Positions 30,803 to 39,660 of a stretch of DNA of 64,000 nt are shown here, in pieces. The notes beneath the pieces are model-generated. The model searched no databases. It worked only from the letters and a program-made list of their open reading frames with translations, and was not told where the DNA came from. Made by a program: the position numbers and the translations under genes. Numbering within the stretch: position 1 is the stretch's first letter; every line of letters starts with the position of its first letter. Origin of the DNA: AP-15 sp963716115 (GTDB lineage Bacteria > Pseudomonadota > Alphaproteobacteria > ATCC43930 > CGMCC-115725); contig CAVQSZ010000013.1 in NCBI GenBank assembly GCA_963716115.1, positions 43,420 to 107,419 on the forward strand, in the 5' to 3' direction.

Positions 30803-31786
30803 CGGTAGGCGACCCGCGGGTCGAGCCAGGCATAGGCGAGGTCGGCGGCGAGGTTCGCCGCCATCGTCGTCGCGGCGGCGAACAGCAGCGCCGCCAGCGC
30901 CAGATTGTAGTCGCTCCCCATCACCGCGTCGAAGACGAGCTTTCCCATCCCGGGATAGGCGAACATGGTCTCGGTGACGAGCGCGCCCGAAACGAGGCTG
31001 CCGCACGACAGGGCGAGGATCGTGACCAGCGGGACGAGCGCCGTGGGCAGCGCGTGGCGACGGATGACGCGGGCCTCGCTCGCCCCCTTGGCGCGGGCGG
31101 TGCGGATGTGCGGCTGGGCCAAAGCCTCGCGCATCGCCGACGCGGACATAGCGCGTGTAGGAGCCGAGGCTGGCGAGCGTCAGGGTGGCGACCGGAAGGA
31201 CGAGATGTCGGGCGCGGTCGCCGAGCCCGCCGTCGCCGACCGCCGCCACGCCGCTCGCCGGCAGCCAGCCCAACGTCACGGCGAAGACCAGGATCAGGAT
31301 CAGCGCGAGCCAGAAGCTCGGTATCGAGATCCCGACGAAGGAAACCGCGTTGACGATCGCGTCGAGCGGCGCGCCCGGCCGGCGCGCCGCGGCGATCCCC
31401 AGCGCGAGGGCGAGCGCAAAAGCCAGCGCGAAGCTGATCCCCATCAGCAGCAGCGAGTTGGCCAGCCGCGGCAGGATCGTCGTCAGCACCGGCTGCGCAA
31501 ACAGGCGCGAATAGCCGAGATCGCCGCCGAGCGCCGACCCGGCCCAGGCCAGGTACCGGGCCGAAAGCGGCTGGTCGAGGCCGTAGGCCGCCTTCAGCCG
31601 GGCGATGTCGGCGGCGGTTGCGCGCGGGTCCGCCGAGCGCAGCAGATCGATCGGATCCCCAGGCATCAGCCCGATCAGCGCGTAGATCGCGACCGACATC
31701 AGCGCCAGCATCGCGAGGATCTCGATCAGCCGCGTGCTTGCGTAGCGGATCACGGCGCGGCGCGGCGGGTCTGGCCGGTCGGTCAT
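30799..31786 (-). CDS. ABC transporter permease (DppB/OppB-like), one frameshift
   Basis: The start MTDRPDPPRRAVIRYASTRL at 31786 overlaps the binding-protein stop (ATGA). The first part has GLMPGDPIDLLRSADPRATA and LGDLGYSR-like DppB blocks (GGDLGYSRLFAQPV). Near 31147 an extra base breaks the frame: SYTRYVR then continues in another frame as SAMREALAQPHIRTARAKGA, the EAA loop, to the stop at 30799. The two halves together make a normal-length DppB of about 329 residues. The break is probably a sequence error. Confidence 0.85.
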
Positions 31787-33507
31787 GGCGCCCGGGCCCA
31801 GTCCGTCACCCACAAGGTCGTCGGCGACAGGTTCCCCGTCGGGCGCACGCCGGTGAGCCATTTCGGCAGGATGAAGACGGACGAGCGGAAATAAAGCGGC
31901 AGCGACGGCAGCTCGGTCGCGTAAAGGCGCTGCGCCTCGGCCCACAGCGCGCGGCGCCTGCCGGGGTCGAGCTCGACCTCGAGCGCGTCGATGATCCGGT
32001 CCATCTCGGGGCTGTCGAAGCCGGTGAAGTTCTCGCCGGCAAAGCCGTTGGCGGCGCCCGGGATTTCGCTCGAATGGAGGATCGAGCGCGGCGCGTTCTC
32101 GGGGGCGCTGATCCAGGCGTACATCGCCAGCTGGAAGCGGCGATGGCGCAGCGTCTCGCCGAACAGCACCCGCGCCGGCTGGTTGCGGATATGGACATCG
32201 GCGCCGATGCGGCGCCACTGGCTCTGCAGCGCCTGCTCGACCAGCTCGCGCGAGCGGTTGCCGGCAGTCGTCGCCAGCTCCAACGAGAGCGCGTTCCCGG
32301 CGGCGTCGCCGCGCGCCCCGCCGGCGCCCGCCTTCCAGCCGGCGGCGTCGAGCAGCGTCGCCGCGCGCTCGGGATCGTAGGGGTAGCGCGGGATGTCGGC
32401 GGCGTAGCCGCGATCGAGCGGGCTGACAAAGCTGCCGGCGACCGGCTGGCGACCGCCGAAGAGCTCGCGGCTGATCGCGTCGCGGTCGAGGGCGAGCAGC
32501 AGCGCCTGGCGCACCCGGCGGTCGGCGAGCGCGGGAACCGCGAGGTTGGCGTCGACATGCTCGAAGACGAGGCCCGGCTTGTAGAAGATTTGGTAGGCGT
32601 CGGGATGGCGCTTTTCGAAGGCCAGCCCTTCCTCGAGCGACAGCCCCAATTCGCCGGCGATCATGTCGATCGAGCCCGACAGCAGATTGGCTTCAAGGGC
32701 GGCGGTGTTCTCGATCGCCCGCACCGTGATCCGGCGGAATTTCGGCTGCGGCCCGGCCCAATGCGGGTTCGGCTCGAGCACGATATGCGAGCCCGCGGAA
32801 ACCTCGACGACCCGATAGGGCCCGTTCCAGAGGCCGGGGCTGGTCGGGTCGGCGTCATAGCGCGTGCGCACCCGGTACCGGGCGGGATCGCTGAACGCGC
32901 TCTTTTCGAGATGCGCCGGGAGCAGCACGAAATCGTCGATCGCCGCGTAGTCGAAGGTCAGCTTGTCGACGTGCAGGGTGAAGGTCCGGTCGTCCTTGAC
33001 GGCGATGCCGGTGATGCGGCGGTAAAGCTCGCCGTCGCTGACCGCGCTCGCCGGATTGCGCCCGACCTCGTAGGTGAACAGCACGTCCGCCGTCGTCACC
33101 GGCGCGCCGTCGCCCCAGCTGGCGCCGGGCCGGATCGTGTAGGTGATGTCGATCCCCTTGCCGCCGCCCGGCAGATCGACCGGGACGGCGCCGCCGTTCT
33201 CGATCGACGGCAGGCGGACGCAGAGCAGGCAGACGAGGTTCCAGTCGGCGTCATAGGCCGTGAACGGGCGCAGCGCCAAGCCAAGCACGTAGCTCTTGGC
33301 CGCCATCGCGTCCATGTTCGGGTTCAGGGTTGACGGGAATTGGGTGATGCCGATCGTCAGCGCGTCATCGGGCGCGGCGCCGTCGCTCGGGCCCGCCGCG
33401 AGCGCGCACGCCGCTGTCAGCGCCAAGGCGGCGGCGAGCCGCCGCCGCTTTCGCCGGCCCCTGCCGTCACCTCCGGGACACTCGCTTTTGCCGTTATTCT
33501 TTTGCAT
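31783..33507 (-). CDS. ABC transporter substrate-binding protein, family 5
   Basis: 574 residues with a basic N-terminus and hydrophobic export signal (AAALALTAACALAAG). Family-5 features are ITYTIRPGASWGDGAPVTTA, GPYRVVEVSAGSHIVLEPNP, and RQALLLALDRDAISRELFGG. It binds peptides or related solutes in the periplasm. First gene of the importer operon, followed by the two permeases with 4-bp overlaps. Confidence 0.9.
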   Translation of the reverse strand: MQKNNGKSECPGGDGRGRRKRRRLAAALALTAACALAAGPSDGAAPDDALTIGITQFPSTLNPNMDAMAAKSYVLGLALRPFTAYDADWNLVCLLCVRLPSIENGGAVPVDLPGGGKGIDITYTIRPGASWGDGAPVTTADVLFTYEVGRNPASAVSDGELYRRITGIAVKDDRTFTLHVDKLTFDYAAIDDFVLLPAHLEKSAFSDPARYRVRTRYDADPTSPGLWNGPYRVVEVSAGSHIVLEPNPHWAGPQPKFRRITVRAIENTAALEANLLSGSIDMIAGELGLSLEEGLAFEKRHPDAYQIFYKPGLVFEHVDANLAVPALADRRVRQALLLALDRDAISRELFGGRQPVAGSFVSPLDRGYAADIPRYPYDPERAATLLDAAGWKAGAGGARGDAAGNALSLELATTAGNRSRELVEQALQSQWRRIGADVHIRNQPARVLFGETLRHRRFQLAMYAWISAPENAPRSILHSSEIPGAANGFAGENFTGFDSPEMDRIIDALEVELDPGRRRALWAEAQRLYATELPSLPLYFRSSVFILPKWLTGVRPTGNLSPTTLWVTDWARAP

Positions 33508-33711
33508 ATTGAGCTACCCAGGCGCTTGAATGCCGACGGCTTCGATCATATTATTCGTTTCTGGCCGGGGAAGGCGCACGACGCTGGAGTTGCGTGCTCG
33601 CGGGAACCGAATGGGGCGCCGGGGCGTTTCCAAGGCCGGCGAGGGTCTGGGTGGAATGGGGTTACGCATTCCATCCCGGCCGATCCGGAACTGCCACAGA
33701 GGACGATAGGC

Positions 33712-34185
33712 ATGAAGCATCTCTTGAACGGCGTTGCGATCGCCGCCGCGCTCGCGGTCGCCGCGCCAGTCTGGGCGCAGCAGGGCGGAAACCCGATGGG
33801 CACGCCGGGGCCGAGCCCGGGCGGTCCCGGCCTGACACCCTACAGCACCGGCGCGGCGGCGCCCGCGGCGACCTCGGCGATGCCGCCGATGCACCGCTCG
33901 CATCGGCCCGCGCGCTCGGCGAAGAAGGTTCCGCCCGGCCCGGCGCTGACCGGAAATGTGGCCTCGCAATTGAACGCGCAGGAGCTGGCTCGGCTTCAGG
34001 CCGGGAATTTCAGCAACCCGGCGGCCCCGCCGCCACCACCCGGTGCAGGCGGGCAGGTTTATACGCCGACCGGCCGGTACGAAACCCCGTCCGGTCAGGT
34101 CGTCGGTCCGAAGGCGTCGGGCGGCAACTACGTTCCGCGCGCGACCGGGACGGGTCCCAGCGGGACGACCTCGGGATCGCGGTAA
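33712..34185 (+). CDS. Small secreted Pro/Gly-rich protein A (modular)
   Basis: 157 residues. The Sec signal (MKHLLNGVAIAAALAVA, cut after VWAQ) is followed by module 1, GGNPMGTPGPSPGGPGLTPY, then module 2, SAMPPMHRSHRPAR, then module 3, SQLNAQELARLQAG, and a C-terminal GGQVYTPTGRYETPSGQVVG segment. The next gene has the same three modules in a different order, so they are duplicates that recombined. Function unknown. Confidence 0.7.
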   Translation: MKHLLNGVAIAAALAVAAPVWAQQGGNPMGTPGPSPGGPGLTPYSTGAAAPAATSAMPPMHRSHRPARSAKKVPPGPALTGNVASQLNAQELARLQAGNFSNPAAPPPPPGAGGQVYTPTGRYETPSGQVVGPKASGGNYVPRATGTGPSGTTSGSR

Positions 34186-34317
34186 TCGCGGACACGGCTT
34201 GCGGCCAAGGAGGACGCTGACGCCTTCGGGGTCGCAAAACGGCCGTTTTCCGGGTTACGTCCTGCAGGGGAGGCGGGTAGAGTTGCTCCGCGGTAGAACA
34301 AGATAGAGGATCACACG

Positions 34318-34716
34318 ATGAACCGTCTCTTGAGCGGCGTGGCGGTCGCAGCCGTGCTCGCGATGGCTGCGCCCGGTTGGGCCCAGAGCAGCGGCGCCGC
34401 CGCGCCGGCGGCGGCGCCGCCGCCGCCATCATCCACGACCTCGGCGATGCCGCCGATGAAGCGTCCTGCCCGCCATCACGCCACGCACGCCGGGACGATG
34501 CATCACGGTCCGAGATCGGCCACGGACACGACGGCGCAGCTCAACCAAGCCGAGCTCGCCCGCTTGCAGGGCGGCGGCGCCCCGCCGGCGGCGATGCCGC
34601 CGCCAGGCCCGCCCCCCGCGCCGCCGATGCAGGGCGGCAACAGCATGGGGATGCCCGGACCGTCGACCGGCGGGCCGGGGTTGACGCCCTACAGCACCGG
34701 GACCCAGCCGCGCTGA
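34318..34716 (+). CDS. Small secreted Pro/Gly-rich protein B (modular paralogue)
   Basis: 132 residues with a signal very like protein A (MNRLLSGVAVAAVLAMA, cut after GWAQ). The order here is module 2 (SAMPPMKRPARHH), module 3 (AQLNQAELARLQGG), then module 1 (GGNSMGMPGPSTGGPGLTPY) at the C-terminus. It lies 132 bp downstream of protein A on the same strand. Function unknown. Confidence 0.7.
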   Translation: MNRLLSGVAVAAVLAMAAPGWAQSSGAAAPAAAPPPPSSTTSAMPPMKRPARHHATHAGTMHHGPRSATDTTAQLNQAELARLQGGGAPPAAMPPPGPPPAPPMQGGNSMGMPGPSTGGPGLTPYSTGTQPR

Positions 34717-34751
34717 TCCTGCCTTGGGTTTGGCTTTGAGCGAGTAGAAAA

Positions 34752-34771
34752 GGGGGGCGCCAGCCCCCCTT
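34752..34771 (-). terminator. Intrinsic terminator for the CHRD gene
   Basis: On the minus strand ggggggctggcgcccccc forms a 7-bp G/C stem with a 4-base loop, followed by ttttct. It lies just downstream of the CHRD gene stop at 34819. In the plus direction only two T follow, so it mainly serves the leftward transcript. Confidence 0.7.
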
Positions 34772-34818
34772 GCCCATCCTGCGCCGTGGTCGGCTCCGCG
34801 CCGGGCGCGGCGCGCCGC

Positions 34819-35241
34819 CTAGGGCGACCGCACGAGCTGTCCGCGCGCCTCGCCGGCCTTGTTGGCCGCGGTGTGCAGGTTGACGTACCACTTCCCGGCT
34901 TCGAGATCGGCGATCTGCGGGTCCGTCAACGTCGCCGAGCCCTTGATCGGGCTGGCGAGGTCGCCCTTGAACGGGACGACGATCGGGGCATTGGCCCCTT
35001 GCGCCGCCGGCCCGTGGATATGGGCCGCCGTCACCGGGCCGCTGAGGCCCGAATAATCCACCTGCCAGGTCAGCGTCTTGGTCGCGGTGTCGAGCGTCGC
35101 GGCGGCGCTGCCCTTGCCGGCGCTGGCGATCCCCGGAGCGGCGGCGATATCGGCCTTGAAATGGATCGTGTCGGCCCGGGCGACCCCCCAGACCAGTACG
35201 GCGGCGAGGGCGCCGAGCGCCAGTGACCGCAATCGATGCAT
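34819..35241 (-). CDS. CHRD-domain secreted protein
   Basis: 140 residues from the ATG at 35241. The Sec signal (LALGALAAVLVWGVARA) is followed by one CHRD domain: GSAAATLDTATKTLTWQVDY, GPVTAAHIHGPAAQGANAP and KWYVNLHTAANKAGEARGQL. The HIHGPA and NLHT His motifs are the conserved marks of bacterial CHRD proteins, which are exported and of unknown role. Confidence 0.85.
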   Translation of the reverse strand: MHRLRSLALGALAAVLVWGVARADTIHFKADIAAAPGIASAGKGSAAATLDTATKTLTWQVDYSGLSGPVTAAHIHGPAAQGANAPIVVPFKGDLASPIKGSATLTDPQIADLEAGKWYVNLHTAANKAGEARGQLVRSP

Positions 35242-35347
35242 GACCTTCTCCCGTGTAGCGTGCCCCCGCGGGCGCAGCCTAGGCAGGCGCGGCGGCGGCG
35301 AGAAGCCGAAAAACGCCGGGGCGGCGCCGGCGGGCCGCAATCGCGGT

Positions 35348-36277
35348 TCACCTCTTCGTGATGACGGCCGCCCCGCCGTCGCGCCGGCATGGCAGGCCGC
35401 CGCGCAGCTCCCGGCTCTGGCTGTAGCGCAGCGACGTCTCGACCTCGCCGCCGCCCAAGACCTGCAGCCGGAAGCTGTGCGTCTTCTGCTCCGGACCGGC
35501 GAGGTGCATGATCCCGATCGCCTCGTGCGGCGCATAGGGCTCGACGAACAGGCCGCGACCGGGATCGAAGGCCGGCGCGGCGTCCCCCGGCATCCAGTTG
35601 CAATAAGCCGGCAGGAAATTGGCCGGCAGGCGCTCGGCGAAGACGGCGTAGTTGAGCGCGGTCTGCTCGACAAAGAAGAACCGGGTGCGGGACAGCGCCT
35701 GCGCCATGATCCGCGCCCAGGCGTCCCAATGCGGGGCGTCATGGTGCAGGGCGAAGACGCCGCAATTCAGCATCGGGTTGCGGCCGAGGCGATCGGCCAC
35801 GCGCCAGCCGAAGGCTTCGCGGTAGTTCTTCCAGGCCAGGGTCCGGCCGAACAGCTTGGGCCGCTTGTAATGGCGCTTGTAGGCGCGGTCGATCTCCGGG
35901 GTGATCGCCAGCTTGTCGCGCCCGGCGGCGGCGACATAAAGCTCGATCGCCCGCCAGTCCTGGACCCAGGCGTCGGCGTCGATCCACAGATAGTGCTCGT
36001 AGCCTGGGAAATGGCGACGCAGAAACGGCCGCGCGACCTGCGCCTGGCGCGTCTGCGGGGTGCGCTCGCGCTCCGGGAAATCGAGGTCCCAGCCCGGCCG
36101 GGCCAGATGCCGGACGCGGCCCGACAGCCATTCCCGCTGATCGCCGTCGAGCCCGAAATCAAGGATGCCGATCGCCGCCTCGCGGCGCTGCGCCCGGACC
36201 GACAGGACGGTGTCGCGCAGCAGCGGAAAGTAGCCGCGGTCGGCGCCGCTGACGATCAACAGCGGGCCGCGCCCCAT
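35348..36277 (-). CDS. Glycosyltransferase with DXD motif (GT-A type)
   Basis: 309 residues. The N-terminus GPLLIVSGADRGYFPLLRDT, then YLWIDADAWVQDW with the metal-binding DXD motif, and RNPMLNCGVFALHHDAPHW are those of GT-A glycosyltransferases. The acceptor is unknown. It lies 3 bp downstream of the response-regulator gene and is probably in the same transcript. Confidence 0.7.
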   Translation of the reverse strand: MGRGPLLIVSGADRGYFPLLRDTVLSVRAQRREAAIGILDFGLDGDQREWLSGRVRHLARPGWDLDFPERERTPQTRQAQVARPFLRRHFPGYEHYLWIDADAWVQDWRAIELYVAAAGRDKLAITPEIDRAYKRHYKRPKLFGRTLAWKNYREAFGWRVADRLGRNPMLNCGVFALHHDAPHWDAWARIMAQALSRTRFFFVEQTALNYAVFAERLPANFLPAYCNWMPGDAAPAFDPGRGLFVEPYAPHEAIGIMHLAGPEQKTHSFRLQVLGGGEVETSLRYSQSRELRGGLPCRRDGGAAVITKR

Positions 36278-36280
36278 CGC

Positions 36281-36970
36281 TCAAGGCACGAGGCGATAGC
36301 CGCCGGGCTCGGTCACCAGGATCTCGGCCCGCGCCGGGTCGCGCTCGATCTTTTGCCGCAGCCGATAGACATGCGTCTCCAGGGTGTGGGTCGTCACCCC
36401 GGCGTTATATCCCCACACCTCGCCCAGGAGCGTGTCGCGCCCGATCACCCGCTCGCCGGCGCGGTAGAGGTATTTGAGGATCGCGGTCTCCTTCTCGGTC
36501 AGCCGAACCTTGGTGCGCCCGCTCGGGTCGGTCAGGAGCTTCGCGCTCGGGCGGAAGGTGTAGGGGCCGATCGTGAAGACGGCGTCGTCGCTGTGCTCGC
36601 TCTGCCGCAGATGCGCGCGCAGCCGCGCCAGCAGCACGCTCAGCCGAAACGGCTTGGCCACATAATCGTCGGCGCCCGAATCGAGGCCGAGGATGGTGTC
36701 GGCGTCGCTGTCCGCCCCGGTCAGCATCAGGATCGGGGCCTGCACGCCGGCGCGCCGCAACAGGCGGCACAGATCGCGCCCATCCATGTCGGGGAGGCCG
36801 ACATCGAGCAGCACCGCGTCGAACCGGTCGCGGCCGACGACCTCGAGCGCCCCGGCCGCATTGCCGCAGTCGACGGCGACGAACTCGCCGTTGAGCTCAA
36901 GCTGCTCGGCGAGCGACTGGCGCAGCGCGCCGTCGTCGTCGACGATCAAAATTCTGCGGCTGGTTCTCAT
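36281..36970 (-). CDS. OmpR/PhoB-family response regulator
   Basis: 229 residues. The receiver domain has RILIVDDDGALRQSL, the phospho-acceptor Asp in AVLLDVGLPDMDG, and YVAKPF with the conserved Lys. The C-terminal winged helix shows LTEKETAILKYLYRAGERVI, GYNAGVTTHTLETHVYRLRQ and GGYRLVP. No sensor kinase is adjacent, so its signal is unknown. Its downstream neighbour is the GT-A glycosyltransferase. Confidence 0.9.
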   Translation of the reverse strand: MRTSRRILIVDDDGALRQSLAEQLELNGEFVAVDCGNAAGALEVVGRDRFDAVLLDVGLPDMDGRDLCRLLRRAGVQAPILMLTGADSDADTILGLDSGADDYVAKPFRLSVLLARLRAHLRQSEHSDDAVFTIGPYTFRPSAKLLTDPSGRTKVRLTEKETAILKYLYRAGERVIGRDTLLGEVWGYNAGVTTHTLETHVYRLRQKIERDPARAEILVTEPGGYRLVP

Positions 36971-37051
36971 AATTCTCCCGATCGGGGCTGCCGCGGTCCT
37001 GATTATCCGCAGAACGCGGCCGGCGCATCCCTGAATGGCGACGCCTCGATC

Positions 37052-38131
37052 CTAAACCAACCGGCGGGGCGGTTCCAGCCGCGGCGCGGCCGGCGAAGGC
37101 GGGTCGAGCGCCGCCAGGCGGTCGCAGGCGCCCTCCCACTCCGCCGCCGCCTGCGGCCAATCCCGCAGCCGGGCGCCGGCCGCGCGCGACCCGGCGGCGA
37201 GCCGCGCCGCCAGCGCCGGCTCGGCGATCAGGCGCCGCAAGGCCCGCGCCAGCGCCGCCGGATCGCCGGGCCGGACCAGCAGCCCGGCGCCGCGCGGCAC
37301 GGTCTCGGCGATCGCCCCGGCATCGGTCGCAATCAGCGGCAGGCCGTGCGCCATCGCCTCGGCGTAAGCCATGCCATAGCCCTCGTGAAAGGACGGCAGC
37401 ACAAACCCGTCAGCCGACCGATAGGCCCGTGCGACGGATCGCGGCGGCTGCTCGCCGGTCAGGATCACGCGCCGCCCGAGGCCGGTCGCCCAAATCATCC
37501 GCCGCACCGCGCGCGCGGCACAAGGGTCGCGGCGCAGCGAGCCGATGCAGACGAGACGCCAGTCGAGATCGCGGATCCGCGCCAGCGCCGCGATCAGCGT
37601 CAGATGGCCTTTGCGCGGGACGAGGCTCGCGACGCACAGCAATCGGCGAACCGGGCCGCGCCGCCGCCGCGCGAGCGGCGGCTTATCGGTGCCCGGCGGG
37701 ACGATGGCGATGCGGTCGGGCGCCACCCCGTAGCCTGCGACCGCCGCGGCCGTCGCCCGGCTCGGACAGAGGACGCCGCGGAACCGCGGCAGCAGCGCCG
37801 CCTCGATTTCGGCGGCCGCCCTCGCCGCCGCCGGGGACAGGCCGGTCTCCTCGGCCAGCGGATGGTGGACGAGCGCGACCAGCCGCAGCCGGCGCGCATG
37901 GCCGCTCACCGCGCCCTCGAAGCCGCCGAGGGCGAGGCCGTCGACCACCGCCACGGCGCCGTCGGCGAGGTTGTCGAGCGCAGCCCCGGCCCCCGAGCGC
38001 AGCGCCGCGAGCTCGATCACCCGCACCGCGCGGCCGCGGGCGCGCAGCCTGTCGACGATATGGCGGTCGTAGAGATAGCCGCCGGTGAGCTGATCGAGCC
38101 GGCCCGGCACGATCAGGGCCAGCTCCTTCAT
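37052..38131 (-). CDS. Glycosyltransferase family 4 (GT-B), cluster member
   Basis: 359 residues, start MKELALIVPGRLDQLTGGYL at 38131, overlapping the PTPS-like stop (ATGA). GT-B features are LLCVASLVPRKGHLTLIAAL and the donor-binding FVLPSFHEGYGMAYAEAMAH with EGYG and the E-x7-E pattern. It transfers a nucleotide-sugar-derived hexose to an unknown acceptor. Position in the cluster suggests the acceptor may be the product of the PTPS-like, dehydrogenase and GTP cyclohydrolase genes; this is inference. Confidence 0.85.
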   Translation of the reverse strand: MKELALIVPGRLDQLTGGYLYDRHIVDRLRARGRAVRVIELAALRSGAGAALDNLADGAVAVVDGLALGGFEGAVSGHARRLRLVALVHHPLAEETGLSPAAARAAAEIEAALLPRFRGVLCPSRATAAAVAGYGVAPDRIAIVPPGTDKPPLARRRRGPVRRLLCVASLVPRKGHLTLIAALARIRDLDWRLVCIGSLRRDPCAARAVRRMIWATGLGRRVILTGEQPPRSVARAYRSADGFVLPSFHEGYGMAYAEAMAHGLPLIATDAGAIAETVPRGAGLLVRPGDPAALARALRRLIAEPALAARLAAGSRAAGARLRDWPQAAAEWEGACDRLAALDPPSPAAPRLEPPRRLV

Positions 38132-38532
38132 CCGAGCGGCGCGTCGTAGGCGGCCCATGCCGAGGGGCTCTCCCGCAGCGCCACCTTGAGGCTGCCGATG
38201 GCGGCGGCGGTCCCCGGCCCCAGCACTCCCTCGCCGATGCGCCGCGCCAGCCGGCGGTGAATTTCGCCGGCGAGGAACTCGGTTGTCGTGTTGCGGCCGC
38301 GGAACTCGGGCAGATCGTCGAGATTGCGGTAGTCGAGCTCGCCGAGGACGGCCTTCAGCGCGTCGAGGGCGCGGCCGATGTCGCAAACGACGCCGTCGGG
38401 GTCGAGCGCCTCGCGGCGCAGCTCGGCCTCGACCACGAAAGTTGCGCCGTGCAGCCGCTGCGCCGGCCCGAAGACGGCGCCGAGGAGGCTGTGCGCGACC
38501 ATGAAATGATGGCTGACGGTGATGCTGTACAT
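38128..38532 (-). CDS. 6-carboxytetrahydropterin/PTPS-like protein with altered active site
   Basis: 134 residues from MYSITVSHHFMVAHSLLGAV. It is homologous to QueD/6-pyruvoyl-tetrahydropterin synthase: AHS carries the first zinc His (H14), RLHGATF aligns with the HGH motif, and NTTTEFLA and ALRES align with family blocks. Key residues differ: the second His of HGH is Ala30, the catalytic Cys just before HGH is absent (GPAQR), and LDHH is LDYRNLDD. From recollection, other alphaproteobacterial members of this subfamily share GPAQ-LHGATF, so the change is conserved and not damage here. It therefore probably does not perform the ordinary reaction. It overlaps the glycosyltransferase gene by 4 bp. 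Confidence 0.82.
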   Translation of the reverse strand: MYSITVSHHFMVAHSLLGAVFGPAQRLHGATFVVEAELRREALDPDGVVCDIGRALDALKAVLGELDYRNLDDLPEFRGRNTTTEFLAGEIHRRLARRIGEGVLGPGTAAAIGSLKVALRESPSAWAAYDAPLG

Positions 38533-38560
38533 GGCGTCGCCTCCGCGGCCGGTGGTGCGT

Positions 38561-39565
38561 TCAGCCGTAGCGCAGGGTGTGGCAAAGCACGCCCGCCGGC
38601 GCCGCGGCAAGCCGCGGCATCAGCGCCGGCAGGTCGGCGAAATCGCTGTCGCCGGTCAGCAGCAGGTCGAACGCCGGGTCGCGCAGCAGCTCGAGCGCCA
38701 GCGCCAGCCGCCGGCGGTGCGACCAGCGCGGCCGGCGGCCCGGCGGCAGCGAGCCGACCTGCGACGAGCGCAAGGTCAGCCGCCGCGCGTGAAACGCCTC
38801 GCCCAGCGGCAGCGTCACGGTCTTGGTCCCGTACCAGCTCATCTCGACCACCGTCGCTTCGAAGCCGGCGAGGGCGAGCGCCGTCTTCAGCCCCTCGGGG
38901 TTCCCGCTCGCATGGACGACGAGGTCGGCCTCGCCGCTCGCGGCCTCGGGCGCGGCGAACCGGCAGCCCAACGCCGCCGCCAGCGCTTCCCGCCCGGGAT
39001 CGATGTCGATCAGCTCGACCTCGGCGCCGGGAAGCCGCGCCGCCAGCGCCGCCGCCAAGGCGCCGACCACGCCCGCCCCGACCACCGCGATCCGGTCGCC
39101 CGGTCCGGCGGCGCCGTCCCACAGCCCGTTGACCGCCGTCTCCATGTTGGCGGCGAGCGCGGCGCGCCGGTCCGAGACATCGTTCGGGACGGCGACCACC
39201 GCATCGCGCGGCGCGATGAACCGATCCTGATGCGGATGCAGGCAGAAGACGCGGCGGCCGATCAGCTCGGCCGGCCCCGCCTCGACAACCCCGACCATCG
39301 AGTAGCCGTATTTGACCGGCCCCGGAAGCTCGCCCTCCTGGAACGGGCAGCGCATCCGCCGCCATTCGCTCTGCGGCACCTGGCCGCGGAAGACCAGGCT
39401 CTCGGTGCCCCTGCTGATGGCGCTGGCGAGCGCGCGGACCAGCACCTCGCCGCCCTGCAAGGCCCGCAGGGGCTGCGTTCTGATCTCGCCGCAACCGGGA
39501 GAGGCGACCCAGAACGCCCGCGCCTGGCCGAGCGGCTCGGGACTTCCTTTCGCGTTCGCAGGCAT
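38561..39565 (-). CDS. Medium-chain dehydrogenase (BchC-like MDR), cluster member
   Basis: 334 residues, start MPANAKGSPEPLG at 39565. The nucleotide-binding motif is IAVVGAGVVGALAAALAA followed by ELIDIDPGR. The usual catalytic zinc ligands are not seen: the N-terminal Cys is replaced by ISRGTES and the GHE motif by YGYSMVG. This matches the BchC-like branch of zinc-type alcohol dehydrogenases. Likely role: NAD(P)-dependent oxidation or reduction in the cluster pathway. It lies 28 bp upstream of the PTPS-like gene on the same strand and is divergent from the CDP-alcohol transferase. Confidence 0.82.
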   Translation of the reverse strand: MPANAKGSPEPLGQARAFWVASPGCGEIRTQPLRALQGGEVLVRALASAISRGTESLVFRGQVPQSEWRRMRCPFQEGELPGPVKYGYSMVGVVEAGPAELIGRRVFCLHPHQDRFIAPRDAVVAVPNDVSDRRAALAANMETAVNGLWDGAAGPGDRIAVVGAGVVGALAAALAARLPGAEVELIDIDPGREALAAALGCRFAAPEAASGEADLVVHASGNPEGLKTALALAGFEATVVEMSWYGTKTVTLPLGEAFHARRLTLRSSQVGSLPPGRRPRWSHRRRLALALELLRDPAFDLLLTGDSDFADLPALMPRLAAAPAGVLCHTLRYG

Positions 39566-39660
39566 GGAATAACTCCGGCCCCGCAGCGGTCTCACCGGGG
39601 CTGCCTGCCGCTCGATCTCCGCGGCGGACCGCTCCGGCAGATACAGCAGAACCCCCCGCC

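Noticed and set aside
29954..32218. A 754-residue fused double permease
   Set aside because: It results from the frameshift near 31147; true DppB ends at 30799 in another frame and DppC starts at the overlapping GTG at 30802.
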